Shown here piece after piece: positions 1 to 5,651 of a DNA stretch of 6,880 nucleotides (the stretch's first letter is position 1; each line of letters begins with the position of its first letter). The stretch is from contig JAKBTP010000201.1 in the NCBI GenBank assembly GCA_021844355.1, positions 1 through 6,880 on the forward strand, given 5' to 3'. This stretch comes from a bacterium (GTDB taxonomy: Bacteria; Chloroflexota; Dormibacteria; Aeolococcales; Bog-877). Under the pieces are notes generated by a model. The model worked only from the letters and a program-made list of their open reading frames with translations, ran no database searches and was not told where the DNA came from. The position numbers were made by a program, and so were the translations under genes.

Positions 1-701
1 ACCTGAAGGTAGCGGTAGCCGGCCCCGACCGCCATCTGGGCACGCGCCGCCACCAACGCCCGGTATATCCCCAGCCGCCGCCACCGGGAGAGGGTCGAGC
101 CACCCCACAGGCCGGCGAACTCGGTGCCCGGGTTGAGCTCGACCCAGGCCGCGGACACCACCTCCCCCCCAGCCTCGGCCACCAGGATGCGCAGGTCTTG
201 CGGGCTGGCGCCCTTGCGGGCGATCAGGTCATTTGCCAGCCAGCTCCGGTCGTCCCCCCAAACCGCCGAGTGCAGGGCCTCGATGCGGCGCAGGTCGGGC
301 TCCTCGGCCACCTCGCGGATCCGCACCCCGGCGGGGAGCTCCACCCCCGGCGCTGCCATCTCCACCGCGAGGCCGATGAGCACCGCCTCCTCTGGCTGGG
401 GCCTGAAGCCGGCGGCTTGCAGCCGGTTGGGAAGTTCCGGGGGAAGGTCGTGGCCGCGGAGCTTCCACTCCACCCCCTGACTCCGGAGGGCGAAGAAGTC
501 GCGCTGCCGCCGGATCAGGGCGTCGAGCTCCGAGCCGTCCAGTCCGAGATCCGGTGGCGGGCTGATGAATCCGTTGTCCCACCCCACCACCCGCACGATC
601 GGTCCGTCCACCTCGGCCCGGACGCCGGGCGCCAGCCGCGAGTGCTCTGCAGTCCGCACCTGGCGGTCGTAGGCGGCCAGCAGTCGCTCTCGGTCGAGCA
701 T
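1..701 (-). CDS. GNAT family N-acetyltransferase (3' end cut by window edge)
   Basis: Reading the minus strand from the ATG at 701 gives an uninterrupted frame of 233 codons that leaves the window at base 1, so the C-terminus is missing. GNAT enzymes transfer an acetyl group from acetyl-CoA to an amine; the acceptor here is unknown. The acetyl-CoA binding segment is visible at about residues 199-223: a strand reading WGGSTL, then RWRRLGIYRAL, matching the R-x-x-G-x loop and the helix that cradles the pyrophosphate. The next strand, GYRYLQV, ends at the edge. The first ~115 residues (MLDRERLLAAYDRQVR onward, including VEWKLRGHD and LQAAGF) look like a degenerate N-terminal GNAT-like half, as in other two-part members. 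The catalytic GNAT domain begins near ELPAGVRIRE (residue 121). The start is supported by a -10 box spaced for a leaderless message. It is transcribed divergently from the membrane protein gene. Family call is secure; substrate is not. Confidence 0.88.
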   Translation of the reverse strand, partial: MLDRERLLAAYDRQVRTAEHSRLAPGVRAEVDGPIVRVVGWDNGFISPPPDLGLDGSELDALIRRQRDFFALRSQGVEWKLRGHDLPPELPNRLQAAGFRPQPEEAVLIGLAVEMAAPGVELPAGVRIREVAEEPDLRRIEALHSAVWGDDRSWLANDLIARKGASPQDLRILVAEAGGEVVSAAWVELNPGTEFAGLWGGSTLSRWRRLGIYRALVAARAQMAVGAGYRYLQ

Positions 702-707
702 CCCCGC

Positions 708-713
708 AGTCTA
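708..713 (-). promoter_or_regulatory. Candidate -10 box for a leaderless GNAT transcript
   Basis: On the minus strand TAGACT (TAnnnT) ends 6 bases before the ATG at 701. That spacing puts the transcription start at or within a base or two of the A of the start codon. There is no usable Shine-Dalgarno sequence between the box and the ATG (only GCGGGG directly abutting it), which fits leaderless initiation. No convincing -35 was found; the best hexamer at about the right distance matches TTGACA at only three positions. Inference from spacing, not demonstrated. Confidence 0.45.
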
Positions 714-921
714 TGGGCCTCCCGATCCCGTGCAGACCGGCAGCCGGTACTGGTGGCGCGGCCCCGACCCCGGGTCCGCCCACCGGTGCTCCGACCTCCC
801 CGCGGAGGTGCGGGGCCCGCCGGCGCGACCTACCATGCGGGCCGCGCTCCCCGGCACGGTGATCCCGGCCTCGGCCCGCAGCGCACACCAGCCCCCTTCG
901 AGGTGCGATCCTTTACCTCCC

Positions 922-1740
922 ATGCGCAACCCCGGCAGCCGCGAGCTGCGCCGCCGTCAGGCCCGGCTGGAGACTCAGCAGCGCACCATGGTGCGCGAGC
1001 GGGCCCAGGTGCCCAAGCGCAGCGAGGTGATGCAGCGCGGCGGGATGTTGGAGGGGTTCGCACCTTCCCTCGTCACCAGGGTTGCCCTTTCGTCGCTCCT
1101 GTTCAGCGTGGTGCTGATCGCCCTGGCGGTGCTGGGGCTGCTGGTGGAGCTGGGGCAGAAGGACCTGTTCCTGGGCGTGGTGGTGGTGGTGGTCGCCGTC
1201 CTGATCTCCGGCGTCACCATGTCGGTCACCGCCCCGGCCTGGCTGACGGCCCGGGGAGACCGCAAGGCTCAGGCCAGGAGCATCCAGGGGCAGCTGGTGG
1301 GCGCGAGTCGGATCTCCCCCACCCCCACGCTGGCCACGCTGGCCATCAACGTCGGCCGCAATGTCGAACAGTTCCGGGTCCGACCTGAGTTCTTCGAGCG
1401 GGTGAAGTCCGGCGCCACCGTGGTGGGGATCACCGTCACCCCCGGGCTCAACTACGTGCAGAGCCTCACCGTGATCCGCCGAGACCGGCTGGCGGTCATG
1501 AAGGAGCCCCCGGTCTCCCGGGCGATGAAGGTGGCGGTCTGGCTTCCCCTGATCTCCCTCGGCTCCCTCGCCCTGGGGATGGCCCTTGGGTGTCTCATCG
1601 GCGCCCTGCTGCCGCTCGGCAGCGGTGCCGTCCATCCCCTGGTCACCCTGCTGCTGGCCGCCGTCCTGGCAGGCGGGGTGGCCCTCTTCACCAGGTGGTA
1701 CGGGAACCGTCTGGCGGGTCAGCTGGGCTCCGACCTCTGA
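922..1740 (+). CDS. Unrecognised four-helix membrane protein with a central soluble domain
   Basis: A 272-residue protein whose family I do not recognise. The N-terminal ~45 residues are basic and hydrophilic (RELRRRQARLE, then VRERAQVPKR), predicted cytosolic. Two hydrophobic segments follow at about 53-76 and 82-101, the second with a run of six valines encoded by repeated GTG. A soluble domain spans roughly 107-203. Two more hydrophobic segments lie at about 204-230 and 236-256, before a short tail. Charge pattern suggests both ends and the soluble domain are cytosolic. In the soluble domain the stretch VEQFRVRPEFFERVKSGATV, followed by GITVTPGLNYVQSLTVI, resembles the small beta-rich modules of other uncharacterised membrane proteins (F-x-V, then G-x-x-V, then P-x-x-x-x-V); this is only a resemblance. 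I chose ATG 922 because the open frame upstream (from a GTG at 730) reads as W/C/R/P-rich non-coding sequence with a TTA codon. No good Shine-Dalgarno precedes it. It appears monocistronic. Confidence 0.75.
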   Translation: MRNPGSRELRRRQARLETQQRTMVRERAQVPKRSEVMQRGGMLEGFAPSLVTRVALSSLLFSVVLIALAVLGLLVELGQKDLFLGVVVVVVAVLISGVTMSVTAPAWLTARGDRKAQARSIQGQLVGASRISPTPTLATLAINVGRNVEQFRVRPEFFERVKSGATVVGITVTPGLNYVQSLTVIRRDRLAVMKEPPVSRAMKVAVWLPLISLGSLALGMALGCLIGALLPLGSGAVHPLVTLLLAAVLAGGVALFTRWYGNRLAGQLGSDL

Positions 1741-1764
1741 CCCACGGCGCGCACCCTCCGGCCC

Positions 1765-1783
1765 CGGCGCTCCGAAGGCGCTG
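1765..1783 (+). terminator. Possible terminator hairpin after the membrane protein gene (first of two)
   Basis: Bases 1765-1771 (CGGCGCT) can pair with 1777-1783 (GGCGCTG) around a CCGAA loop, a seven-pair stem that includes two G-U wobbles. It begins 24 bases after the stop codon at 1738-1740. There is no T-tract after it, so it is not a classical intrinsic terminator; high-GC bacteria often show such U-less stems. In DNA this rich in G and C a stem of this size can also arise by chance. Confidence 0.3.
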
Positions 1784-1790
1784 AGGGAAC

Positions 1791-1816
1791 GGCCAGGGCC
1801 GGGTCCCCGGCCGGCC
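1791..1816 (+). terminator. Strong GC hairpin between the membrane protein gene and the rpsF promoter (second of two)
   Basis: GGCCGG at 1797-1802 pairs with CCGGCC at 1807-1812 around a four-base loop. The stem continues outward through a two-base bulge (AG, 1795-1796) as GGCC 1791-1794 with GGCC 1813-1816, giving about ten G-C pairs. No T-tract follows. It ends 5 bases before the TAAGAT box and covers the place where a -35 element would be, so it could be a U-less terminator for the upstream gene, part of the rpsF promoter region, or a by-product of GC content. Confidence 0.35.
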
Positions 1817-1818
1817 TC

Positions 1819-1827
1819 TGCTAAGAT
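1819..1827 (+). promoter_or_regulatory. Extended -10 promoter of the rpsF-ssb-rpsR operon
   Basis: TG-c-TAAGAT is an extended -10 element: TG, one base, then a hexamer fitting TAnnnT. It lies 63 bases before the rpsF start codon in the only A/T-containing stretch of an otherwise GC-saturated gap. Transcription would start near 1834, giving a leader of about 57 bases. A recognisable -35 is absent, which the TG extension can compensate for. It is the best-looking promoter in the window and suits a highly expressed ribosomal operon. Confidence 0.6.
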
Positions 1828-1839
1828 CGCCAGGACACC

Positions 1840-1864
1840 TGCACCCGGTCCCCAGCCGGCTGCA
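1840..1864 (+). promoter_or_regulatory. rpsF leader hairpin, candidate bS6:bS18 autoregulatory element
   Basis: Within the predicted leader, TGCA 1840-1843 pairs with TGCA 1861-1864, and CCGG 1845-1848 pairs with CCGG 1856-1859. A single C-C mismatch separates the two stems and a seven-base loop (TCCCCAG) closes the hairpin. rpsF leaders in many bacteria carry a structure with a conserved CCG that the bS6:bS18 pair binds to repress the operon. This hairpin contains two CCG triplets and sits 14 bases before the Shine-Dalgarno sequence. Whether CCG is presented in the required bulge cannot be settled here; the drawn fold pairs it. Confidence 0.35.
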
Positions 1865-1878
1865 TCTCCATAGGATCT

Positions 1879-1884
1879 GGGAGG
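1879..1884 (+). promoter_or_regulatory. Shine-Dalgarno sequence supporting the TTG start of rpsF
   Basis: GGGAGG lies 6 bases before the TTG at 1891, and 9 before the CTG at 1894 that would be the only nearby alternative. The spacing favours TTG 1891. The bases GGG 1879-1881 could pair with the CCC just before the start codon in a weak three-pair stem, which may modulate access. Confidence 0.65.
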
Positions 1885-1890
1885 CGCCCC

Positions 1891-2388
1891 TTGCTGCGCG
1901 AGTACGAGCTTTTCTACATCATCCGGCCCGACCTGGACGACGAGCAGGTCAGGACCACCATGGACGAGATCGCCGAGGTGGTCGTGGCCGACGGTGGCGA
2001 AGTCGCCAAGTCCTCCCTCTGGGGACGGCGCCGGCTGGCCTACCAGATCGCCGGCTTCACCGACGGGTATTACGTCCTGAAGGAGATCAACCTCCCCGGG
2101 GAGAAGCTCCGCGAGTTGGAGCGGCAGCTCCGCCTCGATGAGAGGGTCATCCGCAGCCTGATCACCCTGAGCCAGGTCTACTACCTCCCGGAGGACGAGG
2201 ACCGCCGCGGACGGCCCCGGGTGCGCTCCCGCCGGACTGAGGCCGGCGTCCCCGCCGACGACCAGGTGGCGGACCAAGGCGCCGAGGGGGTGGAGGCGGA
2301 CGACCTCGACCAGCCTGAGGAGACGGAGGACGCCGACCTGGCCGTGGAGCAGGACGAAGCGGACGAGCCGGACGAGGGGGAGGAGTAG
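1891..2388 (+). CDS. rpsF: 30S ribosomal protein bS6 with long acidic tail
   Basis: bS6 sits on the platform of the 30S subunit and binds 16S rRNA together with bS18. The N-terminal ~98 residues are a complete bS6 domain: the opening LREYELFYIIRPDLDDEQV, the loop GGEVAKSSLWGRRRLAYQI, the segment GYYVLKEI, and the final helix and strand LERQLRLDERVIRSLI are all family hallmarks. The total of 165 residues is well above the usual ~95-135. After an Arg-rich stretch (105-115, seven of eleven residues Arg) the last 49 residues include 23 Asp/Glu and no Lys or Arg. The start is TTG with a good Shine-Dalgarno; CTG 1894 is less likely. The stop overlaps the ribosome binding site of ssb, so the two genes are probably translationally coupled. 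It is the first gene of the rpsF-ssb-rpsR operon. Confidence 0.97.
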   Translation: MLREYELFYIIRPDLDDEQVRTTMDEIAEVVVADGGEVAKSSLWGRRRLAYQIAGFTDGYYVLKEINLPGEKLRELERQLRLDERVIRSLITLSQVYYLPEDEDRRGRPRVRSRRTEAGVPADDQVADQGAEGVEADDLDQPEETEDADLAVEQDEADEPDEGEE

Positions 2389-2390
2389 CG

Positions 2391-2867
2391 ATGGCGGGTT
2401 CTCTCAACCGGGTGATGCTGATCGGCCGCTGCACCGCCGATCCGGAGATGCGCTACCTCCCGAGCGGCCTTCCCGTGACCCAGCTGCGCATCGCCACCAA
2501 CCGGTACGGCACCTCCCAGGAAGGGGAGCGCCGGGAGTTCACCGACTACCACGACGTGGTGGTCTGGAACATGGGGCAGCGCAAGCTGGCGGAGCTGGCA
2601 GGCCAGTACCTCCGCAAGGGCAGCCTGGTGTACATCGAGGGGCGGTTGCAGACCAGGTCCTGGGAGGGCCAGGATGGCCAGAAGCGCTACCGGACCGAGG
2701 TCAACGCCAGTGACATCCAGTTCCTCGACTCCAGGTCCGCCGAGGGTCAGGAGGGGGCCCCGCGGGTGGCGCCGTTCCCGGGCGCCACGGCAGGAGGTGC
2801 CCCGCCCTCCCCGGAGCCGGCCGACATCCCGGACGGGGACATCGATCCCGATGACATCCCCTTCTAG
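2391..2867 (+). CDS. ssb: Single-stranded DNA-binding protein
   Basis: SSB coats single-stranded DNA in replication, repair and recombination, normally as a tetramer of OB folds. The 158-residue length is typical. The OB fold covers about residues 4-112: LNRVMLIGRCTADPEMRY, the segment LRIATNRYG, DYHDVVVWNMGQRKLAELAG, the strand GSLVYIEGRLQTRSW and the closing TEVNASDIQFLD. Aromatic residues W59 and W91 lie where DNA-stacking residues are expected. A Gly/Pro-rich linker (about 117-145) leads to the acidic tip IDPDDIPF, the docking peptide for SSB partner proteins, ending in the canonical Pro-Phe. ATG 2391 is two bases after the rpsF stop and follows GGGGGAGGAG inside the rpsF 3' end. Placement between rpsF and rpsR is the usual bacterial arrangement. 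Confidence 0.98.
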   Translation: MAGSLNRVMLIGRCTADPEMRYLPSGLPVTQLRIATNRYGTSQEGERREFTDYHDVVVWNMGQRKLAELAGQYLRKGSLVYIEGRLQTRSWEGQDGQKRYRTEVNASDIQFLDSRSAEGQEGAPRVAPFPGATAGGAPPSPEPADIPDGDIDPDDIPF

Positions 2868-2908
2868 CCCGGTGGCCGTCGAGCCCCGGCAAGCGTAGGA
2901 GACCCAGA

Positions 2909-3142
2909 ATGTCGGATTTCGCCCGCCGCCGCCCCCGGAAGGTATGCAACTTCTGCCTGGAGCGGATCGTCAACGTCGACCACAAGGAGGTGGCCCGCCT
3001 CCGCCGCTACATCAGTGAGCGGGGCAAGATCCTCCCCCGCCGGGTGACCGGCACCTGCGCCCTGCATCAGCGCCGTCTCACCGTGGCGCTGAAGCGCGCC
3101 CGGCACATGGCTCTCCTGCCGTTCTCCAGCGACCAGCACTGA
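2909..3142 (+). CDS. rpsR: 30S ribosomal protein bS18, zinc-binding (C+) type
   Basis: bS18 partners bS6 on the 30S platform near the mRNA exit. All 77 residues fit the family: a basic N-terminus (FARRRPRKVCNFC), DHKEVARLRRYISERGKILP, RRVTGTCALHQRRL and the closing LKRARHMALLPF. Cys13, Cys16, Cys50 and His53 form the set seen in the C+ paralogue type that can bind zinc; enteric bS18 lacks them. ATG 2909 follows AGGAG (2897-2901) at 7 bases. The gap from ssb is 41 bases with no promoter visible, so it is most likely cotranscribed with rpsF and ssb. Unlike the common rpsF-ssb-rpsR-rplI order, rplI does not follow. Confidence 0.97.
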   Translation: MSDFARRRPRKVCNFCLERIVNVDHKEVARLRRYISERGKILPRRVTGTCALHQRRLTVALKRARHMALLPFSSDQH

Positions 3143-3153
3143 GGTCTGGGGAG

Positions 3154-3969
3154 ATGGCCGGCCCGGCGCCGAGGACGACCGCGAAGGCACGGTCGGCGGC
3201 CACCTCGGGCAAGCCCGTCACCCTGGCCCTGGACGTGGGGGGGACCGGGATCAAGGGGGATGCGCTGGACCGCCAGGGCAAGGTCCTGGCGGATCGGGTC
3301 CGGGTCCCCACCCCCTATCCACTCACCCCGGAGAAGCTCCTGGGCATCTTCCGGCAGATCGCGTCCCAACTTCCGGCGGTCGACCGTGTGGCGGTGGGCT
3401 TCCCCGGTGTCGTCCGCAATGGCAAGGTGCTGAGCGCCCCCCACTTCGTCCGCCCCAAGGGCGACGACAGCCCCGTCGACCCTGAACTTGAGCACAGCTG
3501 GGTGGGCTTCGATCTGGCCGCAGAGACCGCCAAGGCCCTCGGCCACGAGACCCGGGTGGGCAACGACGCCGACGTCCAGGGGCTGGCGGTGGTCGCCGGC
3601 AAGGGGCTGGAGGTGGTACTCACCCTGGGCACCGGTCTGGGCAGCGCGGTGTTCCAGGACGGGGTGCTGGGGCCGCACCTGGAGCTGGCCCACCACCCGC
3701 TGCGCAAGGGGCTGACCTACAACGAGTACGTGGGCGACGAGGCGCTGCGCAAGCTGGGCAAGCGGCGCTGGAACAGGCGGGTTGCCAAGATGGTGGAAAC
3801 CGTCCGCCAGCTGCTCTTCTTCGACCACCTGTACATCGGTGGGGGCAACTCGGCCCACGTGAAGGCCCAGCTCGGCGACGACGTGACTCTGGTCGACAAC
3901 CAGGCGGGGATCCTGGGGGGGATCCGGCTCTTCGACCAACCGCAGGGTCCAAGCACGCGCTCCCGGTGA
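3154..3969 (+). CDS. ROK-family sugar kinase, polyphosphate glucokinase (PpgK)-like
   Basis: ROK kinases phosphorylate sugars; the closest relatives I recognise are polyphosphate glucokinases, which make glucose-6-phosphate from glucose with polyphosphate or ATP. The 271 residues show phosphate-1 DVGGTGIKG (27-35), AVGFPGVVRNGKV (80-92), N137-D138 with the putative catalytic Asp, phosphate-2 LTLGTGLGSAVF (156-167) and the adenosine-side YIGGGN (227-232). As in PpgK there is no CxCGxxGCxE zinc motif. The usual E-x-G-H sugar-binding motif reads ELAH (177-180), followed by a distinctive HPLRKGLTYNEYVG segment. Phosphoryl donor and sugar are therefore uncertain. The N-terminal ~20 residues are an Ala/Lys/Arg-rich extension. 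ATG 3154 is the only sensible start, although GGGGAG (3148-3153) directly abuts it instead of being spaced normally. It lies 11 bases after rpsR and could be read through from that operon. Confidence 0.85.
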   Translation: MAGPAPRTTAKARSAATSGKPVTLALDVGGTGIKGDALDRQGKVLADRVRVPTPYPLTPEKLLGIFRQIASQLPAVDRVAVGFPGVVRNGKVLSAPHFVRPKGDDSPVDPELEHSWVGFDLAAETAKALGHETRVGNDADVQGLAVVAGKGLEVVLTLGTGLGSAVFQDGVLGPHLELAHHPLRKGLTYNEYVGDEALRKLGKRRWNRRVAKMVETVRQLLFFDHLYIGGGNSAHVKAQLGDDVTLVDNQAGILGGIRLFDQPQGPSTRSR

Positions 3970-4017
3970 ACTTGGCGAGGGACGCAGCGGGACACCGATG
4001 CCGCCGACCGCCTGAGC

Positions 4018-4035
4018 TGGAGCCCGAGCGCTCCA
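4018..4035 (+). repeat. Small inverted repeat in the gap before serA
   Basis: TGGAGC (4018-4023) and GCTCCA (4030-4035) form a perfect six-base-pair stem around a six-base loop, in the 85-base gap between the kinase stop and serA. No T-tract follows, so terminator function is doubtful; it lies 6 bases upstream of the serA Shine-Dalgarno and could be a weak leader structure or a chance match. No promoter could be recognised in this gap. Confidence 0.25.
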
Positions 4036-4041
4036 CACCTC

Positions 4042-4047
4042 GGGGAG
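4042..4047 (+). promoter_or_regulatory. Shine-Dalgarno sequence supporting the TTG start of serA
   Basis: GGGGAG is 7 bases before TTG 4055. No ATG or GTG upstream of the conserved RVLVADPIAP segment gives a comparable match, so this site decides the start. Confidence 0.65.
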
Positions 4048-4054
4048 CGACAGC

Positions 4055-5644
4055 TTGCCCGCCCCTGTAGACCGGCGGCCGCGGGTCCTGGTGGCCGACC
4101 CGATCGCTCCCGCCGGCCTGGAGCTCCTGGAGGGCACCGCGGCGGTGGATGTCCGCCTCAAGCTCTCGGAGCAGGAGCTGGCGGAGCTGATCCCGTCATA
4201 TGCGGCGCTCCTGGTCCGCAGCGAGACCCGGGTGACCGCGGCGGTGATCGAGGCCGCCAGCCAGCTGCGGGTGATCGGCCGTGCCGGCGTGGGGGTGGAC
4301 AACATAGACGTCGAGGCCGCCACCCGCCGGGGCATCCTGGTGGTCAACGCCCCCACCGGCAACACCGTGGCCGCCGCGGAGCACACTCTGGCCCTCATGC
4401 TGGCCCTGGCCCGCAACATCCCCCAGGGCGACTCCTCCCTGCGCCAGGGAAGGTGGGATCGATCCCGGCTGGTCGGCACCGAGCTCCACGGAAAGACCCT
4501 TCTGGTGGTGGGGCTGGGGAAGATCGGCGCGGAGCTGGCCAGGATGGTGATGGGGCTGCAGATGCGCGTCCTGGCCTTCGACCCGCTGGTGGCGCCGGAG
4601 CGGGGCCACCAGCTCGGCGTCGAGCTGGTGGCTCTGGATGAGGGCCTGGGCCGGGCCGACTTCGTCACCGTGCACACCCCTCTTACCGACGCCACCCGGG
4701 GGCTGATCGGCACCAGGGAGCTCGCCCTGCTTCCCCAAGGCGCCCGGGTGCTCAACGTGGGCCGGGGCGGGATCGTGGACGAGGGGGCCGTGGCCGCGGC
4801 GGTGGCCTCCGGCCACCTGGCCGGAGCCGCATTCGATGTCTTCACCAAGGAGCCGCCGCCACCTGACCATCCTCTGCTCCAGGACCCCCGCATTCTCGTC
4901 ACCCCCCACCTGGGCGCCTCGACCGTAGAGGCCCAGCTCTCGGTGGCCACGGACGTGGCGGCGCAGGTGCGCGACGTCCTGGAGGGCCGCCCCGCCCGCT
5001 GGGCGGTGAACTCGCCTCCCGTCTCCCCTGAGGAGGCGTCGGTGGTCGTCCCCTATCAGGACCTCGCCTGGCGACTGGGCAGCCTCTGGGCCCAGCTCGG
5101 CGGGGGCAAGGTGCGGGCGGTGGAGCTGGAGTACCGGGGGGAGGTCGCCCATGTCCAGCCGGCCGCCATCACCGCCTCCGCCCTTGGAGGGCTCCTGCGG
5201 CACTTCAGCCACGACCCGGTGACCCCGGTCAACGCGCAGGCGATCGCCTCCGGGCACGGGATCGCGGTGCGGGAGCGGCGCGTCCAGGACGCCGGGGCTT
5301 CCTCTCTCCGCCTGCGGGTTGACGGGGAAGGGGCGGGTGAGATCGAGGGGGCCGTGGTTCTGGGGGAGCCCCGGGTCATCCGCCTGGAGGGGCTTCCCGT
5401 CGACCTGGTGCCGCGGGGGCGCCTTTTGGTGCTGCGCCACCTGGACCGTCCCGGGCTCATCGGCGAGCTGGGCCGGTTGCTGGGTGAGGCCAACGTGAAC
5501 ATCGCGGAGATGCGGGTGGGCCGGGACTCTCCGCGCGGGCGGGCCGTCACCGCCCTCAGCCTCGACGATGCCGTGCCCGAAGAGGTGGGCGACCGCCTCC
5601 GAGCCATCCCCGGGGTGGAGTCGGCGTGGCTGGTGGAGCTCTAG
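4055..5644 (+). CDS. serA: D-3-phosphoglycerate dehydrogenase, three-domain (ASB + ACT) type
   Basis: SerA oxidises 3-phosphoglycerate to 3-phosphohydroxypyruvate with NAD, the first step of the phosphorylated serine pathway. The 529 residues match the long form of the family. The substrate-binding part (about 8-105) includes VRSETRVT and GRAGVGVDNID. The nucleotide-binding Rossmann fold carries GLGKIG at 153-158, with acidic D176 in AFDP at the end of the second strand, as expected for NAD preference. The catalytic set is Arg237 (NVGRGGIVDE), Glu266 (FTKEPP) and His285 (TPHLGAST). An intervening ASB domain (about 318-450) and a C-terminal ACT domain (about 456-529, with HLDRPGLIG and ANVNIAEMRVGR) follow; the ACT domain typically mediates serine feedback inhibition. 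TTG start has a good Shine-Dalgarno. It lies 85 bases after the kinase gene and only 7 before the DUF1015 gene, suggesting a serA-DUF1015 transcript. Confidence 0.97.
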   Translation: MPAPVDRRPRVLVADPIAPAGLELLEGTAAVDVRLKLSEQELAELIPSYAALLVRSETRVTAAVIEAASQLRVIGRAGVGVDNIDVEAATRRGILVVNAPTGNTVAAAEHTLALMLALARNIPQGDSSLRQGRWDRSRLVGTELHGKTLLVVGLGKIGAELARMVMGLQMRVLAFDPLVAPERGHQLGVELVALDEGLGRADFVTVHTPLTDATRGLIGTRELALLPQGARVLNVGRGGIVDEGAVAAAVASGHLAGAAFDVFTKEPPPPDHPLLQDPRILVTPHLGASTVEAQLSVATDVAAQVRDVLEGRPARWAVNSPPVSPEEASVVVPYQDLAWRLGSLWAQLGGGKVRAVELEYRGEVAHVQPAAITASALGGLLRHFSHDPVTPVNAQAIASGHGIAVRERRVQDAGASSLRLRVDGEGAGEIEGAVVLGEPRVIRLEGLPVDLVPRGRLLVLRHLDRPGLIGELGRLLGEANVNIAEMRVGRDSPRGRAVTALSLDDAVPEEVGDRLRAIPGVESAWLVEL

Positions 5645-5651
5645 CCCCAAG

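Noticed and set aside
730..921. N-terminal extension of the membrane protein from a GTG at 730
   Set aside because: The 64 extra residues are W/C/R/P-rich, contain a TTA codon and lack the codon pattern seen downstream; ATG 922 is the better start.
1177..1194. GTG trinucleotide repeat (five GTG then GTC) as a possible phase-variable tract
   Set aside because: It is a three-base unit, so slippage would not shift the frame, and it simply encodes valines inside a transmembrane helix.
198..1388. Plus-strand open frame of 396 codons antisense to the GNAT gene and overlapping the membrane protein
   Set aside because: It runs through the GNAT gene, the intergenic gap and another gene's frame, with a Pro/Arg/Gly-rich product and no motif.
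913..2277. Long minus-strand open frame (454 codons) antisense to the membrane protein and rpsF genes
   Set aside because: Its translation is His/Gly/Asp/Gln-rich low-complexity sequence, including a polyhistidine run from the GTG repeats, with no family signal. It is the mirror of G/C-ending codons in the real genes.
3237..3921. Two seven-G runs in the kinase gene (3237-3243 and 3915-3921) as possible slippage or frameshift sites
   Set aside because: Both lie in intact conserved segments (DVGGT and GILGGI), and the frame continues correctly, so they are explained by glycine codons.
3067..4950. Minus-strand open frame of 627 codons across rpsR, the kinase and serA
   Set aside because: It covers three genes with unambiguous motifs on the plus strand, and its product is Ser/Arg/Thr/Pro-rich without domains. 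Long antisense frames are expected at this GC content.
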